From assembly GCF_007829875.1 (NCBI RefSeq), contig NZ_VIWV01000001.1, positions 2,760,501 to 2,824,500 of the forward strand: a DNA stretch of 64,000 nucleotides, in the 5' to 3' direction. This document shows positions 17,587 through 27,167 of this stretch, piece by piece. The DNA is from Streptomyces capillispiralis (GTDB lineage Bacteria; Actinomycetota; Actinomycetes; Streptomycetales; Streptomycetaceae). The position numbers and the translations under genes were made by a program. Every line of letters starts with the position of its first letter. Position 1 is the first letter of the stretch. The notes beneath the pieces are model-generated. The model searched no databases. It had not been told where the DNA came from and was given only the letters and a program-made list of their open reading frames with translations.

Positions 17587-17721
17587 CCCACCTCCGAGCA
17601 CACCCCTCGGCGGCCGGGGCGCCGTAGGTTCCCGGCGGCTCGACGCACCGGACAGGCCCCGCGGCAGCGGCGCCGCACCCGAAGCACGGCCTGCCCGCCC
17701 GCCTCCTTATAAAGTGGGCCC

Positions 17722-19038
17722 ATGGCCCCGAACCCCACGCACACCGCCCTCTGGCCCGCCCCGCACGCGAGCGGAGCCGTCGACGCGACGGTCCACGTGC
17801 CCGGGTCCAAGTCGGTCACCAACCGTGCCCTCGTGCTCGCCGCCCTCGCCTCCGAGCCGGGCTGGCTGCGCCGCCCGCTGCGCTCCCGCGACACCCTGCT
17901 GATGGCGGGCGCGCTGCGCGCGATGGGCGTCGAGATCGAGGAGGGCGTGGGCCCCGACGGCACCGGCGAGGCCTGGCGGGTGCTCCCCACGGGCCTGCAC
18001 GGCCCGGCCACGGTCGACGTCGGCAACGCCGGCACGGTGATGCGGTTCCTGCCCCCGGTCGCCACGCTGGCCGACGGCCCCGTCCGCTTCGACGGCGACC
18101 CGCGTTCCTACGAGCGTCCCCTGAACGGCGTCATCGACGCGCTGCGCCGCCTCGGTGCCCGGATCGACGACGAGGACCGCGGCGCGCTGCCGATGACGGT
18201 GCACGGCGGCGGCGCCCTGGACGGCGGCACGGTGGAGGTCGACGCCTCCTCGTCCTCCCAGTTCGTCAGCGCCCTGTTGCTGTCCGCGCCGCGCTTCAAC
18301 CAGGGCGTGGAGGTCCGGCACACCGGGGCGACGCTGCCCTCCGTGCCGCACATCCGCATGACGGTCGACATGCTCCGCGCGGTGGGCGCCCAGGTGGACA
18401 CCCCCGAGTCGGGCGGCGAGCCCGACGTCTGGCGGGTCACGCCGGGTGCCCTGCTCGGCCGGGACCTGACCATCGAGCCGGACCTGTCCAACGCCCAGCC
18501 GTTCCTGGCGGCGGCGCTGGTGACGGGCGGCCGGGTCGTCGTCCCGGACTGGCCGGCGCGCACCACCCAGCCCGGTGACCGGCTGCGGGAGATCTTCACC
18601 GAGATGGGCGGCTCCTGCGAGCTGACCGAGTACGGGCTGGTGTTCACCGGCTCCGGCTCGGTCCACGGCATCGACGTGGACCTCGGCGAGGTCGGCGAGC
18701 TGACGCCGGGCATCGCCGCCGTCGCGGCGCTCGCGGACTCCCCGTCAACGCTGCGCGGCGTGGCCCACCTGCGGCTGCACGAGACGGACCGGCTGGCCGC
18801 GCTCACCAAGGAGATCAACGAACTGGGCGGTGACGTCACCGAGACCGCCGACGGCCTGCACATCCGTCCGCGCCGGCTGCACGGCGGGATCTTCCACACC
18901 TACGAGGACCACCGCATGGCCACCGCGGGCGCGATCATCGGACTCGCGGTCGAAGGGGTGCAGATCGAGAACGTGGCGACGACGGCGAAGACCCTGCCGG
19001 ACTTCCCCGACCTGTGGACCGGGATGCTCGGGGCGTAG
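17722..19038 (+). CDS. aroA: 3-Phosphoshikimate 1-carboxyvinyltransferase (EPSP synthase)
   Basis: The 438-residue shikimate pathway enzyme joins phosphoenolpyruvate and shikimate-3-phosphate. Family motifs are [10 protein letters not shown] (27-36), [12 protein letters not shown] and [21 protein letters not shown] in the first half. [12 protein letters not shown], the conserved H-E-T-D-R ([10 protein letters not shown]) and [10 protein letters not shown] lie in the second half. The ATG at 17722 precedes the domain by about 20 residues. The rsgA start follows 9 bp after the stop, so the two are probably one transcript. Confidence 0.95.
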   Translation: MAPNPTHTALWPAPHASGAVDATVHVPGSKSVTNRALVLAALASEPGWLRRPLRSRDTLLMAGALRAMGVEIEEGVGPDGTGEAWRVLPTGLHGPATVDVGNAGTVMRFLPPVATLADGPVRFDGDPRSYERPLNGVIDALRRLGARIDDEDRGALPMTVHGGGALDGGTVEVDASSSSQFVSALLLSAPRFNQGVEVRHTGATLPSVPHIRMTVDMLRAVGAQVDTPESGGEPDVWRVTPGALLGRDLTIEPDLSNAQPFLAAALVTGGRVVVPDWPARTTQPGDRLREIFTEMGGSCELTEYGLVFTGSGSVHGIDVDLGEVGELTPGIAAVAALADSPSTLRGVAHLRLHETDRLAALTKEINELGGDVTETADGLHIRPRRLHGGIFHTYEDHRMATAGAIIGLAVEGVQIENVATTAKTLPDFPDLWTGMLGA

Positions 19039-19046
19039 GGGTCACC

Positions 19047-20057
19047 ATGCGCCGCTACGGCAAGCACACCGACGAGGACGACATCCGCTCGCGCCCCAAC
19101 CGCAAGGGCAACCGCCCGCGCACCCACATCCGGCCCAAGCACGAGGACGCCGCCGAGGGCCTGGTCCTCACCGTCGACCGGGGCCGGCTGACCTGCCTGG
19201 TCGACGACCGGATCGTGATGGCGATGAAGGCCCGCGAGCTGGGCCGCAAGGCGGCGGTGGTCGGTGACCGGGTGGCCATCGTCGGCGACCTGACCGGCGA
19301 CAAGGACACGCTCGCGCGGATCGTGCGGATCGAGGAGCGCGCGTCGGTGCTGCGCCGTACCGCGGACGACGACGACCCCTACGAGCGGGTCGTCGTCGCC
19401 AACGCCGACCAGCTCGCCGTCGTCACCGCCCTCGCCGATCCCGAGCCCCGCCCCCGCCTGATCGACCGCTGCCTGGTCGCCGCGTACGACGGGGGCCTGA
19501 CCCCGCTGCTGGTGCTGACCAAGTCGGACCTCGCGCCGCCGGACAAGCTGCTGGAGCTCTACGGCGACCTCGACATCCCCTACGTGGTCACCAGCCGCGC
19601 GGAGCTGGAGAGCGGTGCGGCGGCGGACCGGGTGCGGGAGCAGCTGGACGGGCGGATCACGGCCTTCGTGGGCCACTCCGGGGTCGGCAAGACGACGCTG
19701 GTGAACGCGCTGGTGCCGGAGGAGCGGCGGCGTACGACCGGGCACGTCAACGCGGTGACGGGGCGGGGGCGGCACACGACGACCTCCGCGCTGGCGCTGC
19801 CGCTGGCGGGCGCGGAGGGCTGGGTGATCGACACACCGGGCGTGCGGTCGTTCGGTCTCGCCCACGTCGACCCGTCCCGGGTCATCCACGCCTTCCCCGA
19901 TCTGGAGCCGGGCACCGAGGGCTGTCCGCGCGCGTGCAGTCACGACGAGCAGGACTGCGCGCTGGACGCCTGGGTGGCCGAGGGCCACGCGGACGGGGCG
20001 CGCCTGTACTCGCTGCGACGGCTGCTGTCGACGCGGGAGCGCACGGAGGGCGACTGA
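19047..20057 (+). CDS. rsgA: Ribosome small-subunit-dependent GTPase RsgA
   Basis: The 336-residue circularly permuted GTPase helps 30S ribosome maturation. The order is an N-terminal OB-fold (about 35-100), then G4 TKSD (158-161), G1 GHSGVGKTT (209-217), the RHTTT switch (242-246) and G3 DTPG (262-265). A C-terminal zinc site has C293, C297, H299 and C304. ATG at 19047 is chosen because it begins the basic N-terminal tail directly after aroA; an earlier in-frame GTG-type start would overlap aroA. Confidence 0.95.
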   Translation: MRRYGKHTDEDDIRSRPNRKGNRPRTHIRPKHEDAAEGLVLTVDRGRLTCLVDDRIVMAMKARELGRKAAVVGDRVAIVGDLTGDKDTLARIVRIEERASVLRRTADDDDPYERVVVANADQLAVVTALADPEPRPRLIDRCLVAAYDGGLTPLLVLTKSDLAPPDKLLELYGDLDIPYVVTSRAELESGAAADRVREQLDGRITAFVGHSGVGKTTLVNALVPEERRRTTGHVNAVTGRGRHTTTSALALPLAGAEGWVIDTPGVRSFGLAHVDPSRVIHAFPDLEPGTEGCPRACSHDEQDCALDAWVAEGHADGARLYSLRRLLSTRERTEGD

Positions 20058-20177
20058 CCTTCGCGGTGTTTGTCGTGGCGTCCGGGCGGTAAGTGCATAA
20101 TCGCACCGAGCCGGACCCGAACCTGCCGAACCCGGCGAAGCGGTCACTGTACGTGGGGACGAGCGGGAGGACGACAC

Positions 20178-20501
20178 ATGGCGTGGCTGCTGGTCGTAGT
20201 GGCCGGGTTGCTCGAGACCGGGTTCGCCGTGTGTCTGAAGCTGTCGCACGGCTTCACACGCCTGTGGCCGACCGTGGCGTTCTGCGTGTTCGCGCTGGGC
20301 AGCTTCGGACTGCTGACCCTGTCGCTGAAGAAGCTGGACGTGGGACCCGCGTACGCGGTGTGGACGGGCATCGGTGCGGCGGGGACGGCCATCTACGGGA
20401 TGGTGTTCCTCGGGGACCTGGTCTCGACGCTGAAGATCGTCTCGATCACCCTGGTGATCGTCGGGGTGATCGGCCTGCAACTGTCGGGGTCCGCGCACTG
20501 A
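20178..20501 (+). CDS. Small multidrug resistance (SMR/QacE family) transporter
   Basis: The 107-residue protein has four membrane helices. The essential membrane glutamate is E13 (GLLETGFAV, corresponding to E14 of EmrE), and the conserved GPAYAVWTGIGAAGTAIYG loop of helix 3 is present. It would export cationic compounds, or guanidinium if it is a Gdx-type member; the sequence does not settle this. ATG at 20178 follows GGGAGGA. A promoter candidate with CATAAT at 20096-20101 lies upstream. The TetR gene is convergent, 3 bp from its stop. Confidence 0.9.
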   Translation: MAWLLVVVAGLLETGFAVCLKLSHGFTRLWPTVAFCVFALGSFGLLTLSLKKLDVGPAYAVWTGIGAAGTAIYGMVFLGDLVSTLKIVSITLVIVGVIGLQLSGSAH

Positions 20502-20504
20502 TCC

Positions 20505-21113
20505 CTACGGCGCCGGCTGCCGGAGCAGGGCGCCGCGCACCAGGTCGGCGACGCCGTCGCCGGGCGGCGGCGCGGTGACGCAGGACAGGGCGAGGCGGAC
20601 CACCAGTTCACAGGACCGGGCCAGTTCGGCGGTGTCGGCGCGGGGGACGCCGGGACCGGCCAGGACGGCGACGGCACGGTCGCGGACGAGGGCGACGAGG
20701 TCGGCCGGTGAGGGCAGCGGGCCGTCGGCGCGGCGCTGCGCGGGCACGGCGGAGGCGGACGGCACCGCCGTCAGGGCCGGGGAGGGCAGGCGCTCGCTCC
20801 AGCAGCCGGTGAGCAGGGCGCGGACCAGGGCGTTGTCGCGGGCGCTGGCGGCGGTCCACTCGGCGGTCGCGGTCAGCCGGTCGCGCGGGTCGGTGGGGCC
20901 GGTGAGCGCGCGGTCGACCCCGGCGAGGTAGCCGTCGGCCTCGCGGCGGACCAGGGCCCGGGCGAGACCGTCCTTGCTGCCGAACTCGTTGTAGAGGGTC
21001 TGCCGGGAGACGCCGGCCGAGGCGGCGACGTCCACCATCCGCACCGCCGGCCAGGGGCGGCGCGCGAGCGCCGTGCGGGCGGCGTCCAGCAGGGACTCCC
21101 GAGCTGCGGGCAT
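20505..21113 (-). CDS. TetR-family transcriptional regulator
   Basis: The 202-residue protein has an N-terminal helix-turn-helix ([21 protein letters not shown], split by the turn at SAGVS), residues about 22-45, with the typical [11 protein letters not shown] continuation. The C-terminal ligand domain is Ala/Arg-rich and not identifiable. ATG at 21113 has GAGGAGG 5 bases upstream, a strong ribosome site. It is convergent with the SMR transporter gene and may control it, but there is no shared promoter region to support this. Confidence 0.85.
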   Translation of the reverse strand: MPAARESLLDAARTALARRPWPAVRMVDVAASAGVSRQTLYNEFGSKDGLARALVRREADGYLAGVDRALTGPTDPRDRLTATAEWTAASARDNALVRALLTGCWSERLPSPALTAVPSASAVPAQRRADGPLPSPADLVALVRDRAVAVLAGPGVPRADTAELARSCELVVRLALSCVTAPPPGDGVADLVRGALLRQPAP

Positions 21114-21235
21114 CTTCGCCTCCTCGGGGTGAGCGGCCGGCCCCGCGGTTCAGATTTGACGCGGTGCCGGGGGCTGTCAAGGCTTCGCGGGCCCCCGGTG
21201 GCCCCGGGGCGACCTCGGCGGATACCGTTCGTTGC

Positions 21236-22036
21236 ATGCCCGACTACCTCGACGACCTGCGTCTCGCCCACGTCCTCGCCGACGCCGCCGACGCCGCGAC
21301 GATGGACCGGTTCAAGGCCCTCGACCTCAAGGTGGAGACCAAACCGGACATGACGCCGGTGAGTGAGGCCGACAAGGCCGCGGAGGAACTGATCCGCGGC
21401 CACCTCCAGCGCGCCCGCCCGAGAGACGCGGTGCTCGGCGAGGAGTACGGGGTGGAGGGCACGGGGCCGCGGCGCTGGGTGATCGATCCGATCGACGGCA
21501 CCAAGAACTACGTCCGCGGGGTTCCCGTGTGGGCGACGCTGATCGCCCTGATGGAAGCCGGCGAGGGGGGCTTCCAGCCGGTCGTGGGGGTCGTGTCCGC
21601 GCCCGCTCTCGGCCGTCGCTGGTGGGCCGCGCGGGGGCACGGCGCCTTCGCCGGCCGCAGCCTGTCGTCGGCCACCCGGCTGCGGGTCTCGAAGGTCTCC
21701 AAGATCTCCGACGCCTCCTTCGCGTACTCCTCGCTCAGCGGCTGGGAGGAGCAGGGCCGGCTGGACGGTTTCCTGGACCTGACCCGCGAGGTGTGGCGCA
21801 CCCGCGCGTACGGCGACTTCTGGCCGTACATGATGGTCGCCGAGGGGTCCGTCGACCTGTGCGCCGAACCGGAGTTGTCGCTCTGGGACATGGCCGCCAC
21901 CGCGATCGTCGTCACGGAGGCCGGCGGCACCTTCACCGGGCTTGACGGCCGCCCCGGACCGCACAGCGGCAACGCGGCCGCCTCGAACGGCCTGCTGCAC
22001 GACGAACTGCTGGGCTATCTGAACCAGCGCTACTGA
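21236..22036 (+). CDS. hisN: Histidinol-phosphatase of the inositol monophosphatase family
   Basis: The 266-residue, magnesium-dependent phosphatase removes phosphate from L-histidinol phosphate in histidine synthesis. Motifs are GEEYG (first metal glutamate), the core [12 protein letters not shown] (two metal aspartates) and [16 protein letters not shown] (third aspartate). The ortholog at this locus in S. coelicolor was shown to be HisN, which is the basis for the specific call. By sequence alone it could be any inositol monophosphatase-like enzyme. ATG at 21236 is used; no clear ribosome site precedes it. Confidence 0.88.
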   Translation: MPDYLDDLRLAHVLADAADAATMDRFKALDLKVETKPDMTPVSEADKAAEELIRGHLQRARPRDAVLGEEYGVEGTGPRRWVIDPIDGTKNYVRGVPVWATLIALMEAGEGGFQPVVGVVSAPALGRRWWAARGHGAFAGRSLSSATRLRVSKVSKISDASFAYSSLSGWEEQGRLDGFLDLTREVWRTRAYGDFWPYMMVAEGSVDLCAEPELSLWDMAATAIVVTEAGGTFTGLDGRPGPHSGNAAASNGLLHDELLGYLNQRY

Positions 22037-22238
22037 GGCGTGAGGGCCTGCCCGGCAGGACGCGCCGGGCGGGCCCGTGTTCCGCGTGCGCGCCCCCAAC
22101 CGGCCGCACGCGCCCTCTTGTTGACCCCCGCGGTGCCTGCCACTCTGAGAGTCCCCCCACTTGTGAATGTGTGAACCGTGAACGGGCGGGCCCCGTCCCC
22201 GCCTGCCTCGCGGCTTCCGCCAGGAGGTGGCTCCATCC

Positions 22239-22640
22239 ATGCTCGTCCGTGACGCCATGAGCACCGTGGTCCTCACCATCGGCCCCGCCCACACCCTCCG
22301 CCAGGCCGCCGCCCTGATGTCCGCCCGCCGGGTGGGCGCGGCCGTGGTCCTCGACCCCGACGGCACCGGCATCGGCATCCTCACCGAACGGGACGTCCTC
22401 AACTCCCTGGGCCTCGGCCAGGATCCGGACACCGAGCGCGCCCACGCGCACACCACCACCGACGTCGTCTTCGCCGCCCCGTCCTGGACCCTGGAGGAGG
22501 CCGCCGCCGCCATGACCCACGGCGGTTTCCGCCATCTGATCGTGCTCGACCGGGGCGGGCCCGCCGGTGTCGTCTCGGTCCGCGACATCATCCGCTGCTG
22601 GGCACCGGAGCGGCAGCGGGCCCAGCACGTCCCGGCGTAG
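22239..22640 (+). CDS. CBS-domain pair protein
   Basis: The 133-residue cytoplasmic protein consists of two CBS motifs (about 1-60 and 70-130): RDAMSTVVLTIGPAHTLRQA and TDVVFAAPSWTLEEAAAAM each begin a unit. Such pairs bind adenosyl nucleotides and act as energy sensors. Nothing shows its partner. ATG at 22239 follows AGGAGG by 11 bases. A strong bidirectional hairpin separates it from the convergent catalase gene. Confidence 0.88.
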   Translation: MLVRDAMSTVVLTIGPAHTLRQAAALMSARRVGAAVVLDPDGTGIGILTERDVLNSLGLGQDPDTERAHAHTTTDVVFAAPSWTLEEAAAAMTHGGFRHLIVLDRGGPAGVVSVRDIIRCWAPERQRAQHVPA

Positions 22641-22650
22641 TGACATGCGC

Positions 22651-22685
22651 GACGGGCCGGACCCCGAATGGGAATCCGGCCCGTC
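22651..22685. terminator. Bidirectional terminator between CBS gene and katA
   Basis: The perfect 11-bp arms GACGGGCCGGA and TCCGGCCCGTC enclose 13 bases that can pair further (CCCC with GGG). It lies between two convergent genes and is placed to stop both transcripts. Confidence 0.7.
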
Positions 22686-22711
22686 TTCCGACAAGCGGTC
22701 CAGCGCTGGAA

Positions 22712-24163
22712 TCAGCCGCGCAGGGCCTGGACCGCGGCCTCCAGCCGCTTGCCGAAGTCCTCGTCCGCCTGGCGGAAGTTGTTGATCGCGCGGTCGGCGA
22801 TGTCGTCGCGCGTGACCCCCGAGATGGCGTTCGCCAGGTTCTTGACCAGGCGCTCCTTCTCGTCCTCCGACATCAGCCGGTACAGGTTGCCCGCCTGTAC
22901 GAAGTCGTTGTCCTCGGCGTGGACGGGCGTGACCGTCTCCCCGGTGACACCGGTGACCGCGACGGGCTGCCACAGCGCACGGTCCGTCTGGAACGGGCCG
23001 CCGAAGCTGTTCGGCTCGTAGTTCTTCGCGCCCTTGTGGCGGCCGTCGTAGAGGAAGCCGTCACGGGAGTGGGTGCGCGCCTCGGTGGCGTGCGGGCGGT
23101 TCACCGGCAGGTGGTCGGCGTTGATGCCGACGCGGTAGCGGTGGGCGTCGCCGTAGGCGAAGAGGCGGCCCTGGAGCATCTTGTCCGGGGAGGGACCGAT
23201 GCCCGGCACGAAGTGGGCGGGGCTGAAGACGGACTGCTCGACCTCGGCGAAGATGTTCTCCGGGTTGCGGTTGAGCTCCAGCTTGCCGAACTCGATCAGC
23301 GGGTAGTCCGCGTGCGGCCAGACCTTGGTCAGGTCGAACGGGTTGAAGCGGTACGTCGCCGCCTCGGCCGCCGGCATGACCTGCACGGAGACGGTCCAGG
23401 ACGGGAAGTCGCCGCGCTCGATGGCCTCGCGCAGGTCCCGCTGGTGGGAGTCGGGGTCCTTGCCCGCGAGGATCTCGGCCTCCTCGGCGGTCAGGTTCTT
23501 GATGCCCTGGTCGGTCTTGAAGTGGTACTTGACCCAGAAGGCCTCGCCCGCCTCGTTGTTCCACTGGTAGGTGTGCGAGCCGAAGCCGTCCATGTGGCGG
23601 TAGGACGCCGGGATGCCGCGGTCACCGAAGAGCCAGGTCACCTGGTGCGTGGACTCGGGCGACAGGCCCCAGAAGTCGAAGACGTTGTCCGCCTCCTGCG
23701 AGCCGGTGTACGGGTCGCGCTTCTGGGTGTGGATGAAGTCGGGGAACTTGATGGCGTCCCGGATGAAGAACACCGGGGTGTTGTTGCCGACGAGGTCGTA
23801 GTTGCCCTCCTCGGTGTAGAACTTCAGCGCGAAACCGCGCGGGTCGCGCACGGCGTCCGCGGCACCCAGGTTGCCGGCCACCGTCGAGAAGCGCAGGAAG
23901 GTCTCCGTCTGCTTGCCGACCTCGGAGAGGAACGCGGCCCTGGTGTACCGCGTGACATCGGCGGTCACCGTGAAGGTGCCGTAGGCGCCGGCGCCGCGGG
24001 CGTGCACCACACGCTCCGGGATGCGCTCGCGGTTGAAGTGGGCCAGCTTCTCCAGGAGGAGCTGGTCCTGAACGAGGACCGGGCCGCCGACGCCCGCGGT
24101 CTCGCTGTTCTGGTTGTCGGCAACCGGGGCACCGGCCTCCGTAGTGAGCGGTCCCTGCGTCAC
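22712..24163 (-). CDS. katA: Monofunctional catalase, CatA type
   Basis: The 483-residue heme catalase breaks down hydrogen peroxide. The active-site histidine is H54 ([12 protein letters not shown]) and the catalytic asparagine lies in the conserved GNNTPVFF (about 126-133). The proximal heme ligand is the tyrosine in [15 protein letters not shown] at 24163 is chosen because AGGAGG lies 5 bases upstream and it gives [11 protein letters not shown], as in S. coelicolor CatA; an ATG at 24181 lacks a ribosome site. It is divergent from catR, with a promoter whose spacer holds a CatR-type palindrome. Confidence 0.95.
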   Translation of the reverse strand: MTQGPLTTEAGAPVADNQNSETAGVGGPVLVQDQLLLEKLAHFNRERIPERVVHARGAGAYGTFTVTADVTRYTRAAFLSEVGKQTETFLRFSTVAGNLGAADAVRDPRGFALKFYTEEGNYDLVGNNTPVFFIRDAIKFPDFIHTQKRDPYTGSQEADNVFDFWGLSPESTHQVTWLFGDRGIPASYRHMDGFGSHTYQWNNEAGEAFWVKYHFKTDQGIKNLTAEEAEILAGKDPDSHQRDLREAIERGDFPSWTVSVQVMPAAEAATYRFNPFDLTKVWPHADYPLIEFGKLELNRNPENIFAEVEQSVFSPAHFVPGIGPSPDKMLQGRLFAYGDAHRYRVGINADHLPVNRPHATEARTHSRDGFLYDGRHKGAKNYEPNSFGGPFQTDRALWQPVAVTGVTGETVTPVHAEDNDFVQAGNLYRLMSEDEKERLVKNLANAISGVTRDDIADRAINNFRQADEDFGKRLEAAVQALRG

Positions 24164-24219
24164 GTGCGCCTCCTGCGTCATCACCGGACCAACCTGGTCC
24201 TTGGCTAAAGCCGATCCCG

Positions 24220-24247
24220 ATCCTACAATGGACAATGTCTAAGTCAA
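24220..24247 (-). promoter_or_regulatory. katA promoter with CatR operator in the spacer
   Basis: On the minus strand TTGACT (24247-24242), 16 bases, then TAGGAT (24225-24220) form a strong vegetative promoter about 60 bp before katA. The palindrome TGGACA-A-TGTCTA (24229-24241, one mismatch) fills the spacer between the two hexamers, so a bound Fur-family repressor would exclude RNA polymerase. CatR of S. coelicolor is known to repress its own gene and catA from a shared site and to release on peroxide oxidation. Confidence 0.8.
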
Positions 24248-24307
24248 GTAAAGCTCCAAAGTCACACCCATTCGGGACCTGGTCCCCTTGCTGTTAGGCT
24301 GGTGCCT

Positions 24308-24724
24308 ATGAGTGACCTTCTGGAACGGCTCCGCGGACGTGGATGGCGGATGACCGCGCAGCGCCGTGTCGTGGCCGAGGTCCTCGACGGCGAACACGTC
24401 CACCTGACGGCCGACGAGGTGCACGCCAGGGCTGTCGCCAAGCTGCCCGAGATCTCCCGGGCGACCGTCTACAACACCCTGGGCGAGCTGGTCTCGCTCG
24501 GCGAGGTGCTGGAGGTCGCCACGGACAAGCGCGCCAAGCGCTACGACCCCAACGCCCACCGCCCGCACCACCACCTGGTGTGCGCGCGCTGCGGCGCGAT
24601 CCGCGACGTCCACCCGACCGGCAACCCGCTGGCCGACCTCCCGGACACGGAGCGCTTCGGCTTCACGGTCTCCGACGTCGAGGTGACGTACCGCGGGCTC
24701 TGCCCGAACTGCGCGGGGGCGTAG
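24308..24724 (+). CDS. catR: Fur-family peroxide-sensing repressor CatR
   Basis: The 138-residue PerR-like regulator has a winged-helix DNA-binding domain at residues 1-80 (RMTAQRRVVAEVLDG; ISRATVYNTLGELVSLGEV). A metal-binding half contains RPHHHLVCARCG and a C-terminal CPNC, the two CxxC pairs of the structural zinc site. ATG at 24308 is preferred; a GTG two codons earlier is possible. It is divergent from katA and followed 16 bases after its stop by a terminator hairpin. Confidence 0.95.
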   Translation: MSDLLERLRGRGWRMTAQRRVVAEVLDGEHVHLTADEVHARAVAKLPEISRATVYNTLGELVSLGEVLEVATDKRAKRYDPNAHRPHHHLVCARCGAIRDVHPTGNPLADLPDTERFGFTVSDVEVTYRGLCPNCAGA

Positions 24725-24740
24725 ACGACTTCGCGGCGAA

Positions 24741-24767
24741 AGCCCCGGCACCCTGGGTGCCGGGGCT
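24741..24767 (+). terminator. Terminator of catR
   Basis: An 11-bp perfect stem, AGCCCCGGCAC with GTGCCGGGGCT, closed by CCTGG, sits just after the catR stop codon. Confidence 0.7.
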
Positions 24768-24810
24768 CGCCGTCGTCCCGCACCGGCCCGATGACCGCCG
24801 CGCGCACACC

Positions 24811-24844
24811 GAAGGGCCGGAACCCTTTCGGATTCCGGCCCTTC
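24811..24844 (-). terminator. Terminator downstream of the first initiator tRNA
   Basis: The perfect 12-bp arms GAAGGGCCGGAA and TTCCGGCCCTTC enclose 10 bases, 9 bp beyond the 3' end of the tRNA gene on the minus strand. Confidence 0.65.
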
Positions 24845-24853
24845 GGACTTCAG

Positions 24854-24927
24854 TAGCGGGGACAGGATTTGAACCTGCGACCTCTGGGTTATGAGCCCAG
24901 CGAGCTACCGAGCTGCTCCACCCCGCG
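24854..24927 (-). tRNA. Initiator tRNA-fMet (anticodon CAU), copy 1
   Basis: The 74-base cloverleaf has anticodon CAT in loop CTCATAA. Two initiator hallmarks are present: three consecutive G-C pairs next to the anticodon loop (GGG/CCC) and an unpaired first acceptor position (C1 opposite U72). The T-arm loop GTTCAAATC is normal. The CCA end is not encoded. It is identical to the copy at 27039-27112. Confidence 0.96.
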
Positions 24928-25000
24928 TCGATGAATGCAACGTTACGTCAAGGACGCGGACAGAAGCAAATCGCTTCTCCGGCGGCCGCCTGGCGCCGTC

Positions 25001-26815
25001 TCACGCCGACAGTTCCTGGCGCAGGGCGTCGCGGAGACGGGTGGCGCGCTCGGTCACCGCGGCGGGGCCCAGGGCCGCCGCCCGGTCGGCCCAGCTCTGC
25101 CCCTCGGCCAGCTCGCCGCGCCGCGCGTAGACCAGCGCGAGGCGCAGTGCCGCACGGCCGTGTCCCGCGTCGGCCGCGCGGGTCCACCACACGGCCGCCT
25201 CGGGCTCGCTGCCCTCACGGGCCAGCAGCAGGCCGAGGTTGAAGGCGCCGTTGCGGGAACCGGCCTCGGCCGCCTCCCGGTACCAGCGGGCCGCCTCGAC
25301 GACGTCACCGCGGGCCGCGGCGAGCATCCCGACGCGCACCTGGGCGCGGCGGTGCCCCTGGGAGGCCGCACGCTCGTACCACTCCTCGCACTCGCTGCGC
25401 CGGTTCACCGGCTCGCCCAGCTCGTGCGCGGTCTCGGGCGGCCTGCGGGCGTCAAGCACGGCCGCCAGGCGGTACGCGGCCTCGGCACTGCCGCCGCCCG
25501 CGGCGCACCGCAGGAACCGCTCCGCCTCGCTCTCGTCACCGTCCCGCAGCCGCGCCATGCCGACCTGGAGCGCCGCCTCCGTGTGCCCGGCCGCCGCCGC
25601 GCGCTCGTACCACCGCAGGGCGGCCCGCTCCTCGCCCCGGCCCGCGTGCAGGATGCCGAGGTTGAAGGCGGCGTCCACGCTGCCGGCCTCCGCGGCCTTG
25701 GAGAACCACGGCTCCGCGCCGGTCTCGTCCCCGGCCCGCAGCAGCAGGATCGCCAGCGCGTTCGCCGCCTCGCGGTGACCGGCGTAGGCGGCCCGGCGGT
25801 ACCACTGCTCGGCCTGGGCGGTGCGGCCCTGCTCGGCGCAGAGCAGCCCGAGGTTGTACGCGCCGTTGACGTCGCCGGCGTCCATCGCGGCCCGGTACCA
25901 GCGCTCGGCGGTCTGGGTCTCGCCCCGCTCCGCGTGCAGCGCGCCCAGCGCGTTGGCCGCGTTGCCGTCGCCGTCCTGGGCGGCCCGCAGCCACCACACG
26001 GCGGCGTTCGCCGTGTCCCCGGCGTCGCGCAGCAGGAAGCCGAGCGCGCAGGCGGCCCGCGCCTCCCCGTCCTTGGCGGAGGTCAGGTACCAGCGGCCGG
26101 CCTCCTTGAGCTCGCCGCGCTTCTCCAGGATCGCGCCGAGGTGCAGCGCGGCCCTGCGGTGTCCGCGCGCGGCGGCCTGCCGGTACCACTGCTCGGCCTC
26201 GGCGACCGGCGGGACGCCGTCGTCGTCCTCCCGCGCGGCCTTGCGGTCCAGCGCGCGGGCCAGCCGGTACGCCCCTTCGCGGTGCCCCCGCTCGGCGGCG
26301 GCCCGCATCCAGCGCTCCGCCCCGGCCGCGTCCCCGCGGTGTTCCAGCAGGTCGGCGAGGGCGTACGCGGCAAGGGTGTGGCCCTGTTCGGCGGACTGGC
26401 GCAGCCAGTACTCGGCGGCGGGCTCGTCGCCGCGCTCCCGGTGGTAGCGGCCGAGCGCGTGCGCCGCCGCGGTGGAACCGGCGACGGCGGCGATCCGCCA
26501 CCACCCGGCGGCCTCGTCGGCGTAGCCCCGCTGGTGCAGCAGGACGCCCAGGTTGTTGGCGGCCGCGCGGTCGCCCGCGGCGGTGGCGGCACGCAGATGG
26601 GGTTCGGCCCCGTCGAGATCACCGCGACGCAGCAGCATGGCGCCGAGGACGCTCATCGCCTCGACGTCACCGGCCTCGGCGGCAAGCCTCCGACGCAGCT
26701 CCTCGGCCGCCTCGTCGGCGGCCTCACCCGTCTCGTCACGGGGTTCCTCCCGAGGGGAGGACTGCACAAAACGCCCGGTCTCGAACAGAGTTCCCTTGTC
26801 CCCCATAACATCCAT
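25001..26815 (-). CDS. Large Sel1/TPR-repeat protein
   Basis: The 604-residue protein is almost entirely built of about 15 Sel1-like repeats of 36-37 residues, each with the pattern A-x-W-(Y/W)-R-x-A-A-x-x-G-x-x-x-A-A-x-x-L-G. It forms a solenoid for protein binding. The first 45 residues are acidic and unstructured. No signal peptide or catalytic domain is present. ATG at 26815 is chosen; ATG at 26806 is possible. It lies between two identical initiator tRNA genes on the same strand. Function is unknown. Confidence 0.85.
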   Translation of the reverse strand: MDVMGDKGTLFETGRFVQSSPREEPRDETGEAADEAAEELRRRLAAEAGDVEAMSVLGAMLLRRGDLDGAEPHLRAATAAGDRAAANNLGVLLHQRGYADEAAGWWRIAAVAGSTAAAHALGRYHRERGDEPAAEYWLRQSAEQGHTLAAYALADLLEHRGDAAGAERWMRAAAERGHREGAYRLARALDRKAAREDDDGVPPVAEAEQWYRQAAARGHRRAALHLGAILEKRGELKEAGRWYLTSAKDGEARAACALGFLLRDAGDTANAAVWWLRAAQDGDGNAANALGALHAERGETQTAERWYRAAMDAGDVNGAYNLGLLCAEQGRTAQAEQWYRRAAYAGHREAANALAILLLRAGDETGAEPWFSKAAEAGSVDAAFNLGILHAGRGEERAALRWYERAAAAGHTEAALQVGMARLRDGDESEAERFLRCAAGGGSAEAAYRLAAVLDARRPPETAHELGEPVNRRSECEEWYERAASQGHRRAQVRVGMLAAARGDVVEAARWYREAAEAGSRNGAFNLGLLLAREGSEPEAAVWWTRAADAGHGRAALRLALVYARRGELAEGQSWADRAAALGPAAVTERATRLRDALRQELSA

Positions 26816-26973
26816 CGTCGCACCACCTGCAACCTGGGTACACCTGGTATACCGCAGCCAGTGAGGTCACTTCAGCGTTTTGTCGACATGCCCACAGAGA
26901 GACAAGTCAAACACAGATCGCCCAACTCCCGTCGGCGGCACGGCGGTCGCCTGCCCACAGCACATGCGTTCGC

Positions 26974-27021
26974 ACACCACGAAGGCCCGGATTCCTCAAG
27001 GAATCCGGGCCTTCGTGGTGT
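26974..27021 (-). terminator. Perfect 22-bp hairpin after the second initiator tRNA
   Basis: Two perfect 22-base arms (26974-26995 and 27000-27021) with a TCAA loop begin 17 bp past the tRNA 3' end. The inner core GGCCCGGATTCC resembles the terminator core of the first tRNA copy, so terminator and tRNA may have been duplicated together. Confidence 0.7.
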
Positions 27022-27038
27022 CGCTCACGCGACGTCAG

Positions 27039-27112
27039 TAGCGGGGACAGGATTTGAACCTGCGACCTCTGGGTTATGAGCCCAGCGAGCTACCGAGCTG
27101 CTCCACCCCGCG
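27039..27112 (-). tRNA. Initiator tRNA-fMet (anticodon CAU), copy 2
   Basis: The 74 bases are identical to the gene at 24854-24927, with the same C1/U72 mismatch and GGG/CCC anticodon stem pairs. No CCA is encoded. It is followed by a long perfect hairpin. Confidence 0.96.
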
Positions 27113-27167
27113 CCGTTGTGTTGCAACCGTAGCACGGCGCGGGAGGGGCCTTTGACCAGCCTGCTCG

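Noticed and set aside
20095..20177. Possible guanidine riboswitch before the SMR transporter (GGACGAG and GGACGAC repeats, CCGG-rich leader)
   Set aside because: The ACGA elements are not placed in loops of complementary stems, and the CCGGAC/ACCCGG similarity to the guanidine-III motif is explained by GC content. A covariance-model search would be decisive.
25001..27112. A mobile island bounded by the two initiator tRNAs
   Set aside because: The intervening Sel1 gene has normal codon use for this genome, and there is no integrase or direct-repeat junction beyond the tRNAs themselves. Duplication is the simpler explanation.
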